Notes: generated by a model not told the origin, from the sequence alone. A DNA stretch of 64,000 bases from Plutella xylostella (GCF_932276165.1 NC_063992.1:3792001-3856000), one strand, 5' to 3'; positions 1 to 11,487 are shown, counted from the stretch's first letter. Made by a program: numbers and translations.

Positions 1-776
1 CTCTAGGGAGAGTAGAGGAAGTGCATCCAGGAAGGGACCACCTAGTTAGAGTGGTTACACTGAAAACCAAGGGGAATCGACTAATACAAAGGCCTATAAA
101 TAAGTTAGTGTTTCTCCCAAAAACACAACAAGAAGAAAAAGTAAATGAAGAGACAGAAACTAGTAGGCAACAAAAACAACAAAAACCACAAAAGAAAATC
201 TCCAGCCTACTGTGTGTCGTCATCACCTTGCTGACACTATTTCAACCAGCCACTCAGGCCAACGACTTCATCAGCGTGTCTCAATTCAAAGACAACAAAC
301 CAATATACTTTGACAACCTCGGGCAACTACAAAGTATACAAGACACGTGGAAAATTATTACATATTACAACATGACGTCATACTGGCTAGGCGTCACAAA
401 CATAAAATTGCTCGTCGATCACGTCGATAACAGATGCCAAGAATTCGCCTACAACAAAATATGTGATGCTATAACCACGGAACTGAAACAAGAAATCGAG
501 GAGATAGAGCGGAATAACTATGTGCTGCATTCACAACATTCAATGGCGCCGAGAAGAGTGCCCAGGGGACTGATTGACGGAGTGGGGTACGTGGCTAACA
601 CCCTGTTCGGTGTCCTCGACCAGAGATTCGCAGTCCAGTACAAACAGGACATCGAAACATTACAGAACAACGAGCATCATTTACTTAAATTAATCCAAAA
701 CCAAACATCAATCATAGAAGCTCACAACAATATCTTACAACGTAATGAAGAAACCATGAATAAGCATTTCAACTGA
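1..776 (+). pseudogene. BEL/Pao-like pol C-terminus fused in frame to env-like N-terminal half (partial, broken)
   Basis: The frame is open from the window edge, so the true start lies upstream. The first ~35 residues read as the end of a BEL/Pao polymerase (HPGRD, then RVVTLKT, then RPINKL). In the same frame follow a polar Q/K-rich linker and a hydrophobic segment (roughly residues 58-80, counted from the GTG at 21) that looks like a signal peptide. Next is an envelope-like ectodomain with a basic RxxR cleavage-type site near residues 178-182, a glycine-rich fusion-peptide-like stretch, and a heptad-like helix (about 205-245). One continuous pol-env frame is known for roo-type BEL/Pao elements, which is why I prefer that family to errantivirus. 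The frame stops at 774-776 while the same protein type continues in another frame, so this copy is frameshifted. An errantivirus remains possible. Confidence 0.6.
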
Positions 777-2053
777 TACAAGAACACCTAAACATAACAA
801 ATCATTACATAGATGAATTACAAAACAGAATAAACCAGGAAGAAAACATGAGCTATTTCAATATAGTAGCCTTGTCAGCGAATATCATCATAACAAAAAT
901 TAAAAATATTCAGCAAATGCTCCTAGACACAGCTACAAATATTCATCACGGGCGAATCGACGCGAGACTGATACCACAAGAACAACTACTTCAGCAACTG
1001 AACACCATATCTACAAGGATTCCCAAACATTTATCATTGCCAGTTAACGATATTCAAGAGCAACTTGTAAACATATACAAGCTACTGAAGGTACGATGGA
1101 GTATAGAGGAGAACTACTTCATAATTGAGCTGAGTTTACCCTTAACCAGTGATAACCAATTCAACATATATAAACCGATACCAATACCGCTCATTCATAA
1201 TAACAAAACGTTTACAGTACAATCAGAGATAGATTACATCGCAATAAACATAAGGAAAGAAATCTACATGGTACTATCAGACACGGATCTATCTATGTGC
1301 TTTAAAATGGACCCACTCAGCTTAATTTGCAATTTAAACAAACCAACACTAAACATGAGAAATAACGATGTCCCGTGCGAGATAAGCCTTCTCACTAATG
1401 TACCGACGACGAGCTGCTCATACACCGAGGAAGCGTGCACTAACAAATGGATCGGGTTGCACAGAGATAACACATGGCTCTACTTTTGCTGCACAGAATG
1501 CTTACTCAGAGTAATTTGTCAAGACCATATGATTTCACGGTCAACGCACTCGGCAGGCATTATAAAGGCCGATCAAGGATGCGTCATAAAACACGGTCAA
1601 GCAACATTTTATACAAAGATGTTTTATCAAGGTCGAATCAACATAAACCCAACCATAGATGTACCAACTATCGAGGGAGATATCAATAATATAACCATAA
1701 AACAAGACCCGAAGCACTCACCCCTAAAAATCGAGCACAAATCAAATATAAATGACCTTATCAAAATCAAGAATCAGATTGAAAAGCTAAAGGAGAGCAG
1801 TGAGACTATTGGAGAGATATCAACACATGACATCCATCAGTACGCAGTGTCGTACTTAGCCCTGGCGGGGGCAGCGGCGCTGGCGGCGGCGGGAGCGTGC
1901 GCGCTCGCGCACAGACGACGGCGACGGGCGGTGGCGCCGCGACCCGCGCGCCCGCCCACCACCAACACCGACATCGAGATGACTACCTTCTCTTCGGGAA
2001 CTACGCGTCAGAAACAAACATATTCAATACCTAATATTAATTTTAACATATAA
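764..2053 (+). pseudogene. env-like C-terminal half, out of frame with the upstream part
   Basis: This frame opens just after a stop at 761-763 and has its first ATG at 848. It runs to the TAA at 2051-2053, giving 401 aa from that ATG. It holds many cysteines in the middle (ectodomain), then a strongly hydrophobic Ala/Leu/Gly segment at about residues 330-353, read as a membrane anchor. A run of arginines and a Pro/Arg-rich tail follow. The order ectodomain, anchor, short basic tail fits a retroelement envelope protein. It overlaps the upstream env frame by only ~13 nt, so one small insertion or deletion near 764-773 is the likely break. The anchor and tail are coded by unusually GC-rich DNA compared with the AT-rich ectodomain, which is odd. 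No function is likely in the present state. Confidence 0.6.
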
Positions 2054-2120
2054 TATCTTAAGTGCTTATATTTTCTTATGTCAATCGCTTCTTACATTAT
2101 TTACTTGATTGTTTAAAATT

Positions 2121-2375
2121 TGTGGCCCTTCGCAGCATGTACGAGTAGATACCTATCGTACATTTATTATTCTTATATACATAGTAATAAGATCATAATT
2201 ACATTAACATTAGCAATAACATTATTGAGTAGAAGTAAGCAAATTATATACGTCATTATTACGGAGCGCCAGTTGCCACGTAACCTTTACCGTGTGAACA
2301 TATAAATAAACTTATAGTCCAGTGATTCATCTTTCTACTGAGAACAACCCTTATAACATCTACAACATCTACTAC
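2121..2375 (+). repeat. Probable 3' LTR of the BEL/Pao-like element
   Basis: It follows the env stop by ~70 nt, begins TGTGGCCC and ends CTACTACA, as LTRs usually do (TG...CA). It contains ATATAAATAAA near 2302, which could serve as TATA or polyadenylation signal. The matching 5' LTR lies outside the window, so the ends are guesses. I saw no clear polypurine tract just before 2121. Confidence 0.4.
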
Positions 2376-2880
2376 AGTGTGGGATATTAACCCCACAAGT
2401 AGAATAGGTGGCCATTCTGGAGTCTCACGAGATCTTCTCCTTTTCGCCGCACCTCGGACAATCCCAACACTTCCCATGTGGTCTAATGTGGTTCCAATGT
2501 GGTCTAGCTCTTCACAGAGTTCATCCATCCTGTCATCAGTGCTCAAGGTCCTTGGGTTATATGTAGCCATATTCAATGTATGTTGGTAGCCGGATCTCTG
2601 CCGGAGATTATTAGTACCCTCTGCCCCGCCGGAACCGTGACCGCTACCGGAGTCCGGGATAGCGGGGCTGCCGGGGACTGAGGGCCGTGGTTTTTTAGGA
2701 CTTTTCATGGGGGGAATTTTAGCCATAAAACGCCACGCTGGCCAGACGGCTTGGCGAGTTTTCCTGTCACGTTAGCCTATCATACCTGAAGCGCTAGGGA
2801 GTCGTGTATGATAGTTACCAGGAGGGACCACGTGGAGGTGTGAGCTCGGAATAGGATTTGATAGCAATATGGCTTGCACC
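2376..2880 (-). mobile_element. RTE-type LINE, 5' fragment (start of endonuclease domain)
   Basis: Read on the minus strand, the frame from 2726 begins with a Pro/Ser/Gly-rich leader. It then reads MATYNPRTLS followed by DDRMDELCEELDHI, the typical opening of the apurinic-like endonuclease of RTE-clade LINEs. After about 25 residues of this the similarity is lost, and the frame runs on into the neighbouring LTR by chance. Unusually for a LINE, the 5' end is kept and the 3' end is missing. That suggests a deletion or rearrangement, possibly caused by the adjoining retroelement insertion. The upstream limit (about 2880) is approximate. Confidence 0.5.
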
Positions 2881-4968
2881 TTATCACTATCAACTCCCTT
2901 TCCCCTCCCCTAAATAAATAAATACCTAGTATCTTATTATAATTATACCTACATAAGTATATAGGTATTATTATTATTATTATATCTCCCACCATACAGT
3001 CCCATTTACCAGTATTTTGTTACCAAACACAGACAACCAAGTCATTTGGAGAAGCGCACAAAAGCACTTAACTCATTATTCTGTAGAAAAAATATGACGG
3101 TCTTTAGCGCTTTACGTCTCCGCAAGTCTCGTGCTAGCGAAAATAATGACGAGAGGGTGAAGACAGGAACGCGTTAAATAAGTCGGAAAAAAGCCACTTA
3201 CAGCATTCACACACGCCCTTACCATGTCGACTTATGGATGCTGACGACATCATGCCGTCATTCTCTGTCTTATGTGACGCCTCGGAGCGAGACAAGGACG
3301 CCGACTCTGAGTGATTCCGGTTCTTGCGACACGTTGTCAATCATTGTGGCTGAGTTTGAAACGTAAGTGAACTTTTTATGTTTTATCGTATTTTTTTCTA
3401 ATTCGTAAGACAAAGCTTCTGGAACATTAGGTCGTGTGCTTAATGTTATTAGTGATTTAAATAATAAATCCTACATATTTGACGCACTCCACTCGTACCT
3501 GGACGACTCATTTAATTTTTAAATAGGGAATCAAAATATTTTCATCACGTCTTCAGGGTCAGTTTATTATTGTTCATTGTATTTTTTTCAGTCGAGTATA
3601 TGCAGTACATACTTGATATGTTGCAAATAACCTAGACAAAATGTTGAAATATGTTGGAGGCTTTCCAAACTAATTTTAACATGCTGACGTTTGGCTTAAA
3701 ATATGGATTTAACAAGACAATTTGGTGGAAATGAAGAAAAAAACGTACCCTGTACATATGTACCTACTCAGTTTTGGATAGATAAACTTACAAACATGTG
3801 ATTACAACATAATTAAATTGGATGCGTTATTTTTTCTGCAAAACTGTATGAAATAGCTTTTTTATAGAATATACAAGCTATTCATAAGGATACCTTATAC
3901 ATTTTATAAATAATACCTACCTACCTACAGTAAAATTGGTTATAAAACTGCCATCATTATACCTCAATATTTTGGCTATGGTTGCTCTTAGGACTAGAAG
4001 TAGGCGGTATATCAAACGCAAAGTGATGGGGCGTTTTGGTTTATGTCTCAATAAATTTTCACCTCAAAGGCTGAAAATTTAATGTAATTTTCAAATGAGT
4101 AAACTGTGTAACCGCTACAAAATCCGTTTATTAGCAGGGTTCTACGAATGACTTATTGACCTAAGGCCATTATTCAGCTTCATTATTCATAGCTTAGCAT
4201 CCCACAGGGCTCTAATTAAACGTGTTTGCACCGGAGAGATTCTTGTTGTAAAACTAACTTCAAAAGGACTTTGACGGGAGAGGCTCCCAATTAAAATGTA
4301 TACTTAAGTACTCAAGTGAATGCAGAAATTTATTGTAATATAATATCTTAAATTCACTTTACACCCACGGTAGTTCGTGGGCTGCGTTAGAATAAGCATA
4401 GTTGCTTTTAGGGTCTATTAAATTGATGCGCCGGTTTCTTCACCTCAAATAAAAACTAATATAATGAAAATACCGATACTATATTGATTAACTCATTTAA
4501 TTCAAATTAGTTTTTTTTAAATGGGTCCATTTTTGTAGGCATTTTAAAACTTTTTCATTGCTTGCGAGTTTGGTATAGTGCTTGGATAGACTGTTAAATT
4601 GTAGTCAATATACGATCAACTTTTAATTGCGTTTTGAATCCTGTTACGGGTTACTTATTAGTTCAGAAATAGTTTGAATAGTTACGGCTCTTCTCAGTCT
4701 TTAGTTTTATTAATTAATTTTAAAATCTACTTCGTGATGAATTATTATTTACTCTTTAGTGTACTTATTATAAAAGTTTTACTTTTTTAATGTATTAGTT
4801 TGTTTCTTAGTACGTGCATATTAAAACATGTAAGTAGATTATTGTTATTTAGTCACTACTAACAATAACTGACCCAAATACCACTAATAACCATTATTGA
4901 ACTAAATATTAATAATCATACTGCTACTAGTAGTGTTTCAAATCTTAAACTATACCTGAATAATAATA
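2881..4968. other. Unassigned AT-rich DNA
   Basis: No supported gene. There is an (ATT)n microsatellite at about 2967-2984. A small minus-strand open frame at 3134-3340 has no recognisable domain and is probably part of an unidentified repeat. Confidence 0.5.
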
Positions 4969-5165
4969 ATATAGATAGATAGATAAATAGAATACGCTTT
5001 ATTTGCACACCAACAAAGAATCATAGGAATAACAAATCGCAACTTAATTAGGGTACAAAAGGAGGTCTTATCACTAAAAGTGATCTCTGTCAGACAACCT
5101 TTGGATGGAGGGAATAAGAGATAAGATTGGGTGTAGTGTACATGTGAAAAGGAAATGTAGATTCA
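4969..5165 (-). mobile_element. LINE 3' terminal fragment
   Basis: Read on the minus strand it ends in TTTATTTATCTATCTATC-like simple tail sequence. The body contains a GTCTGACAGAGATCAC motif, close to the tail segments seen again at 28885-29000 and about 10302-10365. This matches 5'-truncated LINE copies with only untranslated 3' sequence left. The family is not certain. Confidence 0.45.
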
Positions 5166-5432
5166 TTAATATACTAGTACACTAAGGGTGCGTTGCACCA
5201 TTTAACTTTAACTATTACAAACGTCACATCTTCTGTCAAAGCATCGGTTAAGCGAAAAATTGGTTGCACCATTCAACTATGGTTAAAATGACGTCATAAC
5301 TTTAACGATAACCATAACCACCCCATGTTGGCCGGTTAGTGCTTTTGTTAAAGTCAAGTAGTTGTCAAACGCGTTGTATAACCTCAAAGTAACAGTATTA
5401 CGTACAAATATTAATATTAAATAATTCTTATC

Positions 5433-5498
5433 ATGTGGCTACTACGTGAAATAGCGCTTGAAACAAGTTCTTCAGAAATTGAGATTGAGGTGGAGTAA
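5433..5498 (+). pseudogene. Harbinger-like transposase N-terminal relic, truncated by a stop at codon 22
   Basis: It begins like the copy-2 relic (leucine/arginine/glutamate start, then a Ser/Glu-rich acidic stretch) but meets TAA at codon 22, where copy 2 has TTA. Short acidic leaders of this kind are seen at the start of HARBI1-type transposases. The resemblance is weak and no catalytic region follows. Confidence 0.3.
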
Positions 5499-6171
5499 GT
5501 ACGGAACTTACGAAATATGAAGAGAAAGGTGTACTTTCAGAGAACTGATAGATTCGCAGGTTCCAGGTCTCAAAAATGTGGCTCGTGTGTTGGCTTTAAA
5601 ACTACAACCTTTCTTACTGCCTCCAACGACGAAGTAAGTGCACCTATTATTATGTTGTAGGTGTAATGATCATCTTCACCACCAAATAAGCGTCCACTTC
5701 TAGCCATGGGCTCTTCCAAGGAACGAAACAACACTGTGCCCTCGGCCTTCCTTATCCAGCCACTACCGGCTACCTGCCGGTTGCCGGTCCAGCGCAGCAA
5801 TCTAATATCAAAGTAACCTACGTAACTCTTTAATTGAATAACCTTGTTTTCAGAAATTTTGCAATCACTCAAAACAGAAATATATCAATGAAAATAAGGA
5901 CAGAACTAAGAAGAGTGCAGCCCATTATAGTGGCTACGGCATAGCTGCATAATATATTATGTTAACAAAATATAGACCCTGTGCTGTACCACCAGCTAGG
6001 TTTTTTATGATGATTCATCATCTGATGAAGAGGAACCTGTCTATGCAGTTAACAGGAATGATGAGCATAATCGGAGGATGTCAATAAATAATTATTTTAA
6101 TAGATTACATCGTTAGTTTTATTTTCAACTTGTTAAGAATTAATTAATAAGATAATTAATAATAAAGGCTT

Positions 6172-6504
6172 CTATTCTATTCTATTTTCTGGGGGTGTAA
6201 GTACCTGCACCTGGCTCTCTCGAATGGAACCTTTGTGCATATCCCCAAGGTCTAAACTGCCTTCCAAAGCTTGGACCATTTCTCCACCACGCTGGTACAC
6301 TGCGGGTTGGTGGGTTCACATATCTAGATGTGCTAAATCTGATATGCAGGTTTCCTCACGATGTTTTTCTCACCGTAAGAGCGATGGTATACATTGTAGG
6401 TACTTATGTTAAAAGAACTCATTGGTACATGTCAGCGCCGGGATCGAACCCGCATCTCTGGCGTGAGAAGCGGGCGCTTACCCGACTGAGCTACCACCGC
6501 TCTT
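6172..6504 (-). mobile_element. tRNA-derived SINE (family A), inside Harbinger copy 1
   Basis: On the minus strand it starts at 6504 with a tRNA-like head: an A-box-like TGGTAGCTCAGTCGG and a B-box GGGTTCGATCCCG. It ends in an (AGAAT)n tail. An 11-bp direct repeat AATAAAGGCTT flanks it at 6161-6171 and 6505-6515, so both ends are well defined. Confidence 0.85.
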
Positions 6505-7143
6505 AATAAAGGCTTATTAGAGTCTACTTTGTCGCGGGTTTTATTGATGATCTTTTGGTATATGAATCTTTTGGTCAATATTTGGAGGAACAACAGACTT
6601 AGGTCCTATGACATGTTGACTTTGAGTGCTTTGACAGAGAATGACGGCTACAATGTACTCTGTGACGGCTTCAGTCCGACAGCTAGATTTGGTATTGCCT
6701 TACATAAAAACGTTTCCCACAATAACTTTGGGGAAAATTATGTCACAAACGATTAGCAACCCTAATAACATTAACAATGACCGACGATTTGATGGTGCAA
6801 CACGTTGCAGTAAAATGTTAACTGTAACGACTCTGTCATTGCTAAGTTTAACCTTAACTATTACGATAACCGGGATGTTGATGCAACCTACCCTAAGGGT
6901 GCGTTGCACCATTTAACTTTAACTATTACAAACGTCACATCGTCTGTCAAAGCATGGGTAAAGCGAAAAATTGGTTGCACCATTCAACTATGGTTAAAAT
7001 GACGTCATAACTTTAACGATAACCATAACCACCCCATGTTGGCCGGTTACTGTTAAAGTTAAAGTCAGGTAGCTGTCAAACCCGTTGTATAACCTCAAAG
7101 TAACAGTATTACGTACAAATATTAATATTCAATAATTCTTACC

Positions 7144-7371
7144 ATGTCGCTTCTACGTGAAATAGTGCTTGAAACAAGTTCCTCAGAAATTGAGATTGAG
7201 TTGGAGTTAGTACGGAACTTACGAAATATGAAGAGAAAGGTGTACTTTCAGAGAACTGATAGATTCGCAGGTTCCAGGTCTCAAAAATGTGGCTCGTGTG
7301 TTGGCTTTAAAACTAGAACCTTTCTTACTGCCTCCAACGACGAAGTAAGTGCACCTATTATTATGTTGTAG
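7144..7371 (+). pseudogene. Harbinger-like transposase N-terminal relic (75 aa open frame)
   Basis: It reads MSLLREIVLE, then a Ser/Glu-rich stretch and a basic RNMKRKVYFQRTDRF segment. This layout (short acidic leader, then R-x-R-x-x-x-F basic motif) recalls the start of HARBI1/PIF nucleases. No DDE catalytic domain follows, because the frame soon enters LINE tail sequence. It is longer than the matching relic in copy 1, which has an early stop. The call depends partly on the Harbinger-like ends of the host element. Confidence 0.35.
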
Positions 7372-7883
7372 GTGTAATGATCATCTTCACCACCAAATAA
7401 GCGTCCACTTCTAGCCATGGGCTCTTCCAAGGAGCGAAACAACACTGTGCCCTCGGCCTTCCTTATCCAGCCACTACCGGCTACCTGTCGGTTGCCGGTC
7501 CAGCGCAGCAATCTAATATCAAAGTAACCTACGTAACTCTTTAATTGAATAACCTTGTTTTCAGAAATTTTGCAATCACTCAAATACAGAAATATATCAA
7601 AGAAAATAAGGACAGAACTAAGAAGAGTGCAGCCCATTATTGTGGCTACGGCATAGCTGCATAATATATTATGTAAACAAAATAGAGACCCTGTGCTGTA
7701 CCACCAGCTAGGTTTTTTATGATGATTCATCATCTGATGAAGAGGAACCTGTCTATGCAGTTAACAGAAATGATGAGCATAATCGAAGGATGTCAATAAA
7801 TAATTATTTTAATAGATTACATCGTTAGTTTTTATTTCAACTAGTTAAGAATTAATTAATAAGATAATTAATAATAAAGGCTT

Positions 7884-8213
7884 CTATTCTATTCTATTCT
7901 CTGGGGGTGTAAGTACCTGCACCTGGCTCTCTCGAATGGAACCTTTGTGCATATCCCCAAGGTCTAAACTGCCTTCCAAAGCTTGGACCATTTCTCCACC
8001 ACGCTGGTACACTGCGGGTTGGTGGGTTCACATATCTAGATGTGCTAAATCTAGATATGCAGGTTTCCTCACGATGTTTTCCTCACCGTAAGAGCGATGG
8101 TATACATAGTACTTATGTTAAAAGAACTCATTGGTACATGTCAGCGCCGGGATCGGACCCGCATCTCTGGCGTGAGAAGCGGCCGCTTACCCGACTGAGC
8201 TACCACCGCTCTT
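7884..8213 (-). mobile_element. tRNA-derived SINE (family A), inside Harbinger copy 2
   Basis: It has the same tRNA-like head, tail and AATAAAGGCTT flanks (7873-7883 and 8214-8224) as the copy at 6172-6504. It therefore arose by duplication of the host element and not by a separate insertion. Confidence 0.85.
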
Positions 8214-8754
8214 AATAAAGGCTTATTAGAGTCTACTTTGTCGCGGGTTTTATTGATGATAATCTTTTGGTCAATATTTGGAGGAACAACAGACTTAGTT
8301 CCTATGACATGTTGACTTTGAGTGCTTTGACAGAGAATGACGGCTACAATGTACTCTGTGACGGCTTCAGTCCGACAGCTAGATTTGGTATTGCCTTACA
8401 TAAAAACGTTTCCCACAATAACTTTGGGGATAATTATGTCTCAAACGAATAGCAACCCTTATAACATTAACAATGACCGACGATTTGATGGTGCAACACG
8501 TTACAGTAAAATATTAACTGTAACGACTCTGTCATTGCTAAGTTTAACCTTAACTATTACGATAACCGGGATGTTGATGCAACCCACCCTAACTGTAATA
8601 TATTATTTTATTTATTGTAAATTTGATTGTCTAAAACCGGAAACCCCTTTTCCCTTTTAGTTTTGGTATACCTATGTGCCTAGTTGCCTACCAATTTTAA
8701 TTTAAAAGATAATCAAATAATATTTTTACAACACTCGCAGGCAGTGAAAAAGTT

Positions 8755-8944
8755 CCATTCGCTAGGTAATCCTATCCTAGTCTGTCTGTCTGTTACTCTT
8801 TCACGCCAAACCAACTGAACGGATTTGAATGAAATTTGGTATTCATATGCTCTGGACCCTGAAAAAGAACATAGACTACTTTTTATCCCGGAATTCCCAC
8901 GGGAAAACTTTTTAAGGCGAAGCGAAGCTCGCAGGACCAGCTAG
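8755..8944 (+). mobile_element. Non-autonomous Helitron 3' part
   Basis: It contains CTGTCTGTCTGTTACTCTTT, the segment ACTTTTTATCCCGGAATTCC, and a GC-rich GCGAAGCGAAGCTCGC stretch. It ends CAGCTAG followed by T, the 3' end expected of Helitrons (CTRR before T). A related copy lies in the opposite direction at 12972-13163. The 5' end is not clear. Confidence 0.6.
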
Positions 8945-9059
8945 TATGCTATATCACTGGAACTTTTTCCTCGCTCACGAGTATATTGCAAGACGCAATA
9001 CGTATCTTTGCGGCATGTTACAGCAAGAAACTTCAAGATTTTCCATTTTTCACGTAATA

Positions 9060-9190
9060 TAATGTTCATCGTCAGCCAATAATCATCCACTGCTGGGCAT
9101 AGGCCTCTCCCAAGGAGCGCCACAACACTCGGTCTTTCTCATCCAACCACTACCCGCCACCCGCCTAAGGTCGTCAGTCCCATCTTATCA
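9060..9190 (-). mobile_element. LINE ORF 3'-end fragment
   Basis: Minus-strand reading gives pieces such as WRSLGRGLC and AVDDYW. These recall the W-R-A-L-G-E-A-Y end of RTE-type polymerases, followed by the CATCATC-like tail. Similar sequence sits inside each Harbinger copy. Confidence 0.45.
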
Positions 9191-9378
9191 CTGGAGCTTT
9201 AAAAGTGAAAATGAAGTAAAGCTGCACATTTAAATGTAAATGACTTTGAAACATTTTAAAAAGCCTAACTTTTCTTTCCGCGGTATGTAAATTGGTGATA
9301 GCTACTGTTGGTACAAAATATTTTGGAGTTTGAGTTTTAATCGTGTTCTTTTGTCATCTTTTTAAAGAAGCGTTTATA

Positions 9379-9865
9379 CACTCACGAGCAATGAAAAAGG
9401 TCCACTTACAAAATGTCAACACCAATTGATCCCAATTTTTTTAAAACATTTAAGTAATTTGGAATTTTATCTAATTTTTAGTTGGTAATTTTCTTATACG
9501 ATGTTAAATGTACTTCAATATTGCAGACTCTGACGGTTACTAAGCTAGTTTTTTTCGGTTATTTGGTGCTATTAAATAAATATAAATATGACGGTCGAAT
9601 GGTGTAGTGGTTATATAGTGACCCTGACTGCTATGCCGGGTTCGATTCCCGGCTGGGGCAGATATTTGTTTATTTGTACTCGGGTCTTGGGTGTCGATAT
9701 TAATATTTAATATGTATCTATCTATGTATTTGTGTACTATATCAGCTGTCCGATACCCATAATACAGGCTTTGCCTAGCTTGGGGTCGGATGGCCGTGTG
9801 TGAGATGTCTCTGCATATTATTATATTATATTATATTGGCACTGGAACCTTTTCATTGCTCGTAT
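9379..9865. mobile_element. Tc1/mariner-related MITE interrupted by a SINE
   Basis: The ends CACTCACGAGCAATGAAAAA and (reverse complement) ACGAGCAATGAAAAGG resemble the terminal repeats of the 1.6-kb mariner at 43917-45507. The internal segment ACTTCAATATTGCAGACT is also shared with it. It is a deletion derivative, with a TA at the left flank. A SINE at 9590-9825 sits near its right end. Confidence 0.6.
9590..9825 (+). mobile_element. tRNA-derived SINE (family B)
   Basis: The head has an A-box-like TGGTGTAGTGG and a B-box GGTTCGATTCC (9639-9649). A tRNA-unrelated body follows (GGGTCTTGGGTGTCG, GGGGTCGGATGGCCG) with an AT-rich simple tail. The cloverleaf is incomplete and the tail is typical of SINEs, so this is not a working tRNA gene. 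Confidence 0.75.
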
Positions 9866-11487
9866 ATCATGTTCGTAAGCTCCCGCCGCCTTATTTTGTA
9901 GCTTTAAAACGGATACTGTTCCTGGTACCAGTCTTAAGCACTTAATTATCATAATTATAGGTTCTTGTAAATACAAGCAATACCTAAGTACTTGATGCGT
10001 ATCCCATAGTGTATATTTTTCATATTTAAACCGTTCCAGTAACACCATATCCTCATTAAGGATATCCCGTTATTCGTACCCGCGACTGAAAAAAATATGA
10101 AAACGAGACCTCATTTAAAACGGAAAATGAAATTACACAACATAGATCCACATGAGTTTTGTTTCGTGTTTATTAAAAAGCTAATCTTACAAATAAACAG
10201 TGCAGATTTTAGTAAGTTTACGTTATAGGTATGTACATTATAGTATAACTTATGTATGGTAATGATACACTTTTTGCATTTAGCTTCTAAAGTGGGCCAA
10301 TATTTATTTATTTTTTACTGTAGGTACAAAAACATAAGTGTATAAAAGGTAGACTTAATGCTAAGCATTATAATGAATTATAACTCTGAATCATTTTTAT
10401 ACAAACTAGTTTTCAAAATTACCAGAAAGACACGTCAAACTTACAACTTCCATATCTTTCTCTTCAAGCTAACATCACTAGATATTTCTTCCGGCAGCGT
10501 GACTGTAAAACGTGTCATTTCCTAACAAAAATGCTTCTAATTAGAGGGGGCGAGGCGGCTATTATCACGAGTTTTTTTTTCTTTAGCGAAGTAAATCTAA
10601 GGAGATCCTGGCTGGCCCATTAAATCACAATTAGAGGTAATACGGGTGTGCGTGCGAGCCTCCCCTGGCTTAGTGTGGCGGACACCGTCGGGGGACCATT
10701 CTGCTATTTATTGCAGACTTAAAAAAATAGATGTTGTAGGTTTTGATTTCTATGTCCGTTTAGTATTCCTTTATAGTTTTTACAGTGGTAAGGAAAGTAT
10801 TTATTTAAACTATGGCATTTATAATGGAACGACACATATACGTATTATATATTATTTTATATTATAATGTATTTATCAAGCCCTGTTCGTTTATGCAAAT
10901 CATAAATGATAATTATAATGACGACGTTCCAGTAACATATGGAACGGGCAGGTGGAACTTTGTGGTACCGGTAGGTAATTTCATTAGCGGACTCGCGGCG
11001 TGGGCTTTTCTCGAATTACTCGCCGTCCATAATATTTCTGCTCCGGGAGCCATAAAGCAAAATCGGTAAATCTATGTATTGGAAGCATAAGCAACATAAG
11101 CCAAAGTGCCGCAACGTCCGTTATCGTTAATACCTCTGATATTGCGCTGTATTGAAAGGAGAGCTAGATAAAGTTTTATGTATTTTGGTCGGTACGGTGA
11201 AGCCTTTTTTATTTAGTTTAGTTTTTTAATACTTTTCAGATATGAATAGTTTCATAGCGTGTCCACGTAGTAGGTATTAAAAACCCTGTAGGTATATGTA
11301 TAGAATTCATGTAATACCTCATTGACACAAAAATCTTTATTAGCACCAAAATATGGTCTTATTTCTTACCCTACCGCAGACAACCTACAATTAAAATCTG
11401 TACTAACAAAATACATTAAGTACCGCGCAGGTTGATAGAACGCGGTCAAGACCGACGCTGCCTGGCGTACCTCACCCAAAGGTTATC
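9866..11487. other. Unassigned DNA
   Basis: No supported gene. A LINE-tail-like stretch lies at about 10302-10365 (minus). The segment 10530-10690 is more GC-rich than its surroundings and could be unique regulatory DNA, but nothing specific is seen. The open frame at 10812-11069 has no recognisable domain. Confidence 0.45.

Larger units (their letters stand above)
5186..6893 (+). mobile_element. PIF/Harbinger-like DNA element, copy 1 of a tandem pair
   Basis: The left end GGGTGCGTTGCACCA and right end (reverse complement GGGTAGGTTGCATCA) are imperfect terminal inverted repeats, flanked by TAA at 5183-5185 and at 6894-6896. Subterminal copies of the GTTAAAGTTA-type motif lie at both ends. 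The three-base TWA target and GGG... ends fit PIF/Harbinger or ISL2EU. A relic of a transposase N-terminus starts at 5433. A minus-strand LINE 3' fragment lies at about 5655-5815 and a SINE at 6172-6504. The element cannot encode a full transposase, so it is non-autonomous. It abuts a near-identical second copy with only TAA between them. Confidence 0.7.
6897..8589 (+). mobile_element. PIF/Harbinger-like DNA element, copy 2 of the tandem pair
   Basis: It has the same ends as copy 1. The left end starts directly after the shared TAA (6894-6896), the right end is at ...CACCC, and a further TAA follows at 8590-8592. It keeps the same internal order: transposase leader relic (7144), LINE 3' fragment on the minus strand (about 7380-7540), SINE (7884-8213). 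Sequence agreement with copy 1 is very high by eye, with scattered single-base differences and a few short indels, so the duplication is fairly recent. Confidence 0.7.

Noticed and set aside
6425..6504. tRNA gene on the minus strand
   Set aside because: The tRNA-like head belongs to a SINE with an 11-bp target duplication, repeated in the second Harbinger copy.
9590..9665. tRNA gene
   Set aside because: A- and B-boxes are present but the acceptor stem and full cloverleaf are not, and a SINE body and tail follow.
10812..11069. 85-codon gene starting with a hydrophobic stretch
   Set aside because: No domain, AT-rich start, no exon structure; possible chance frame.
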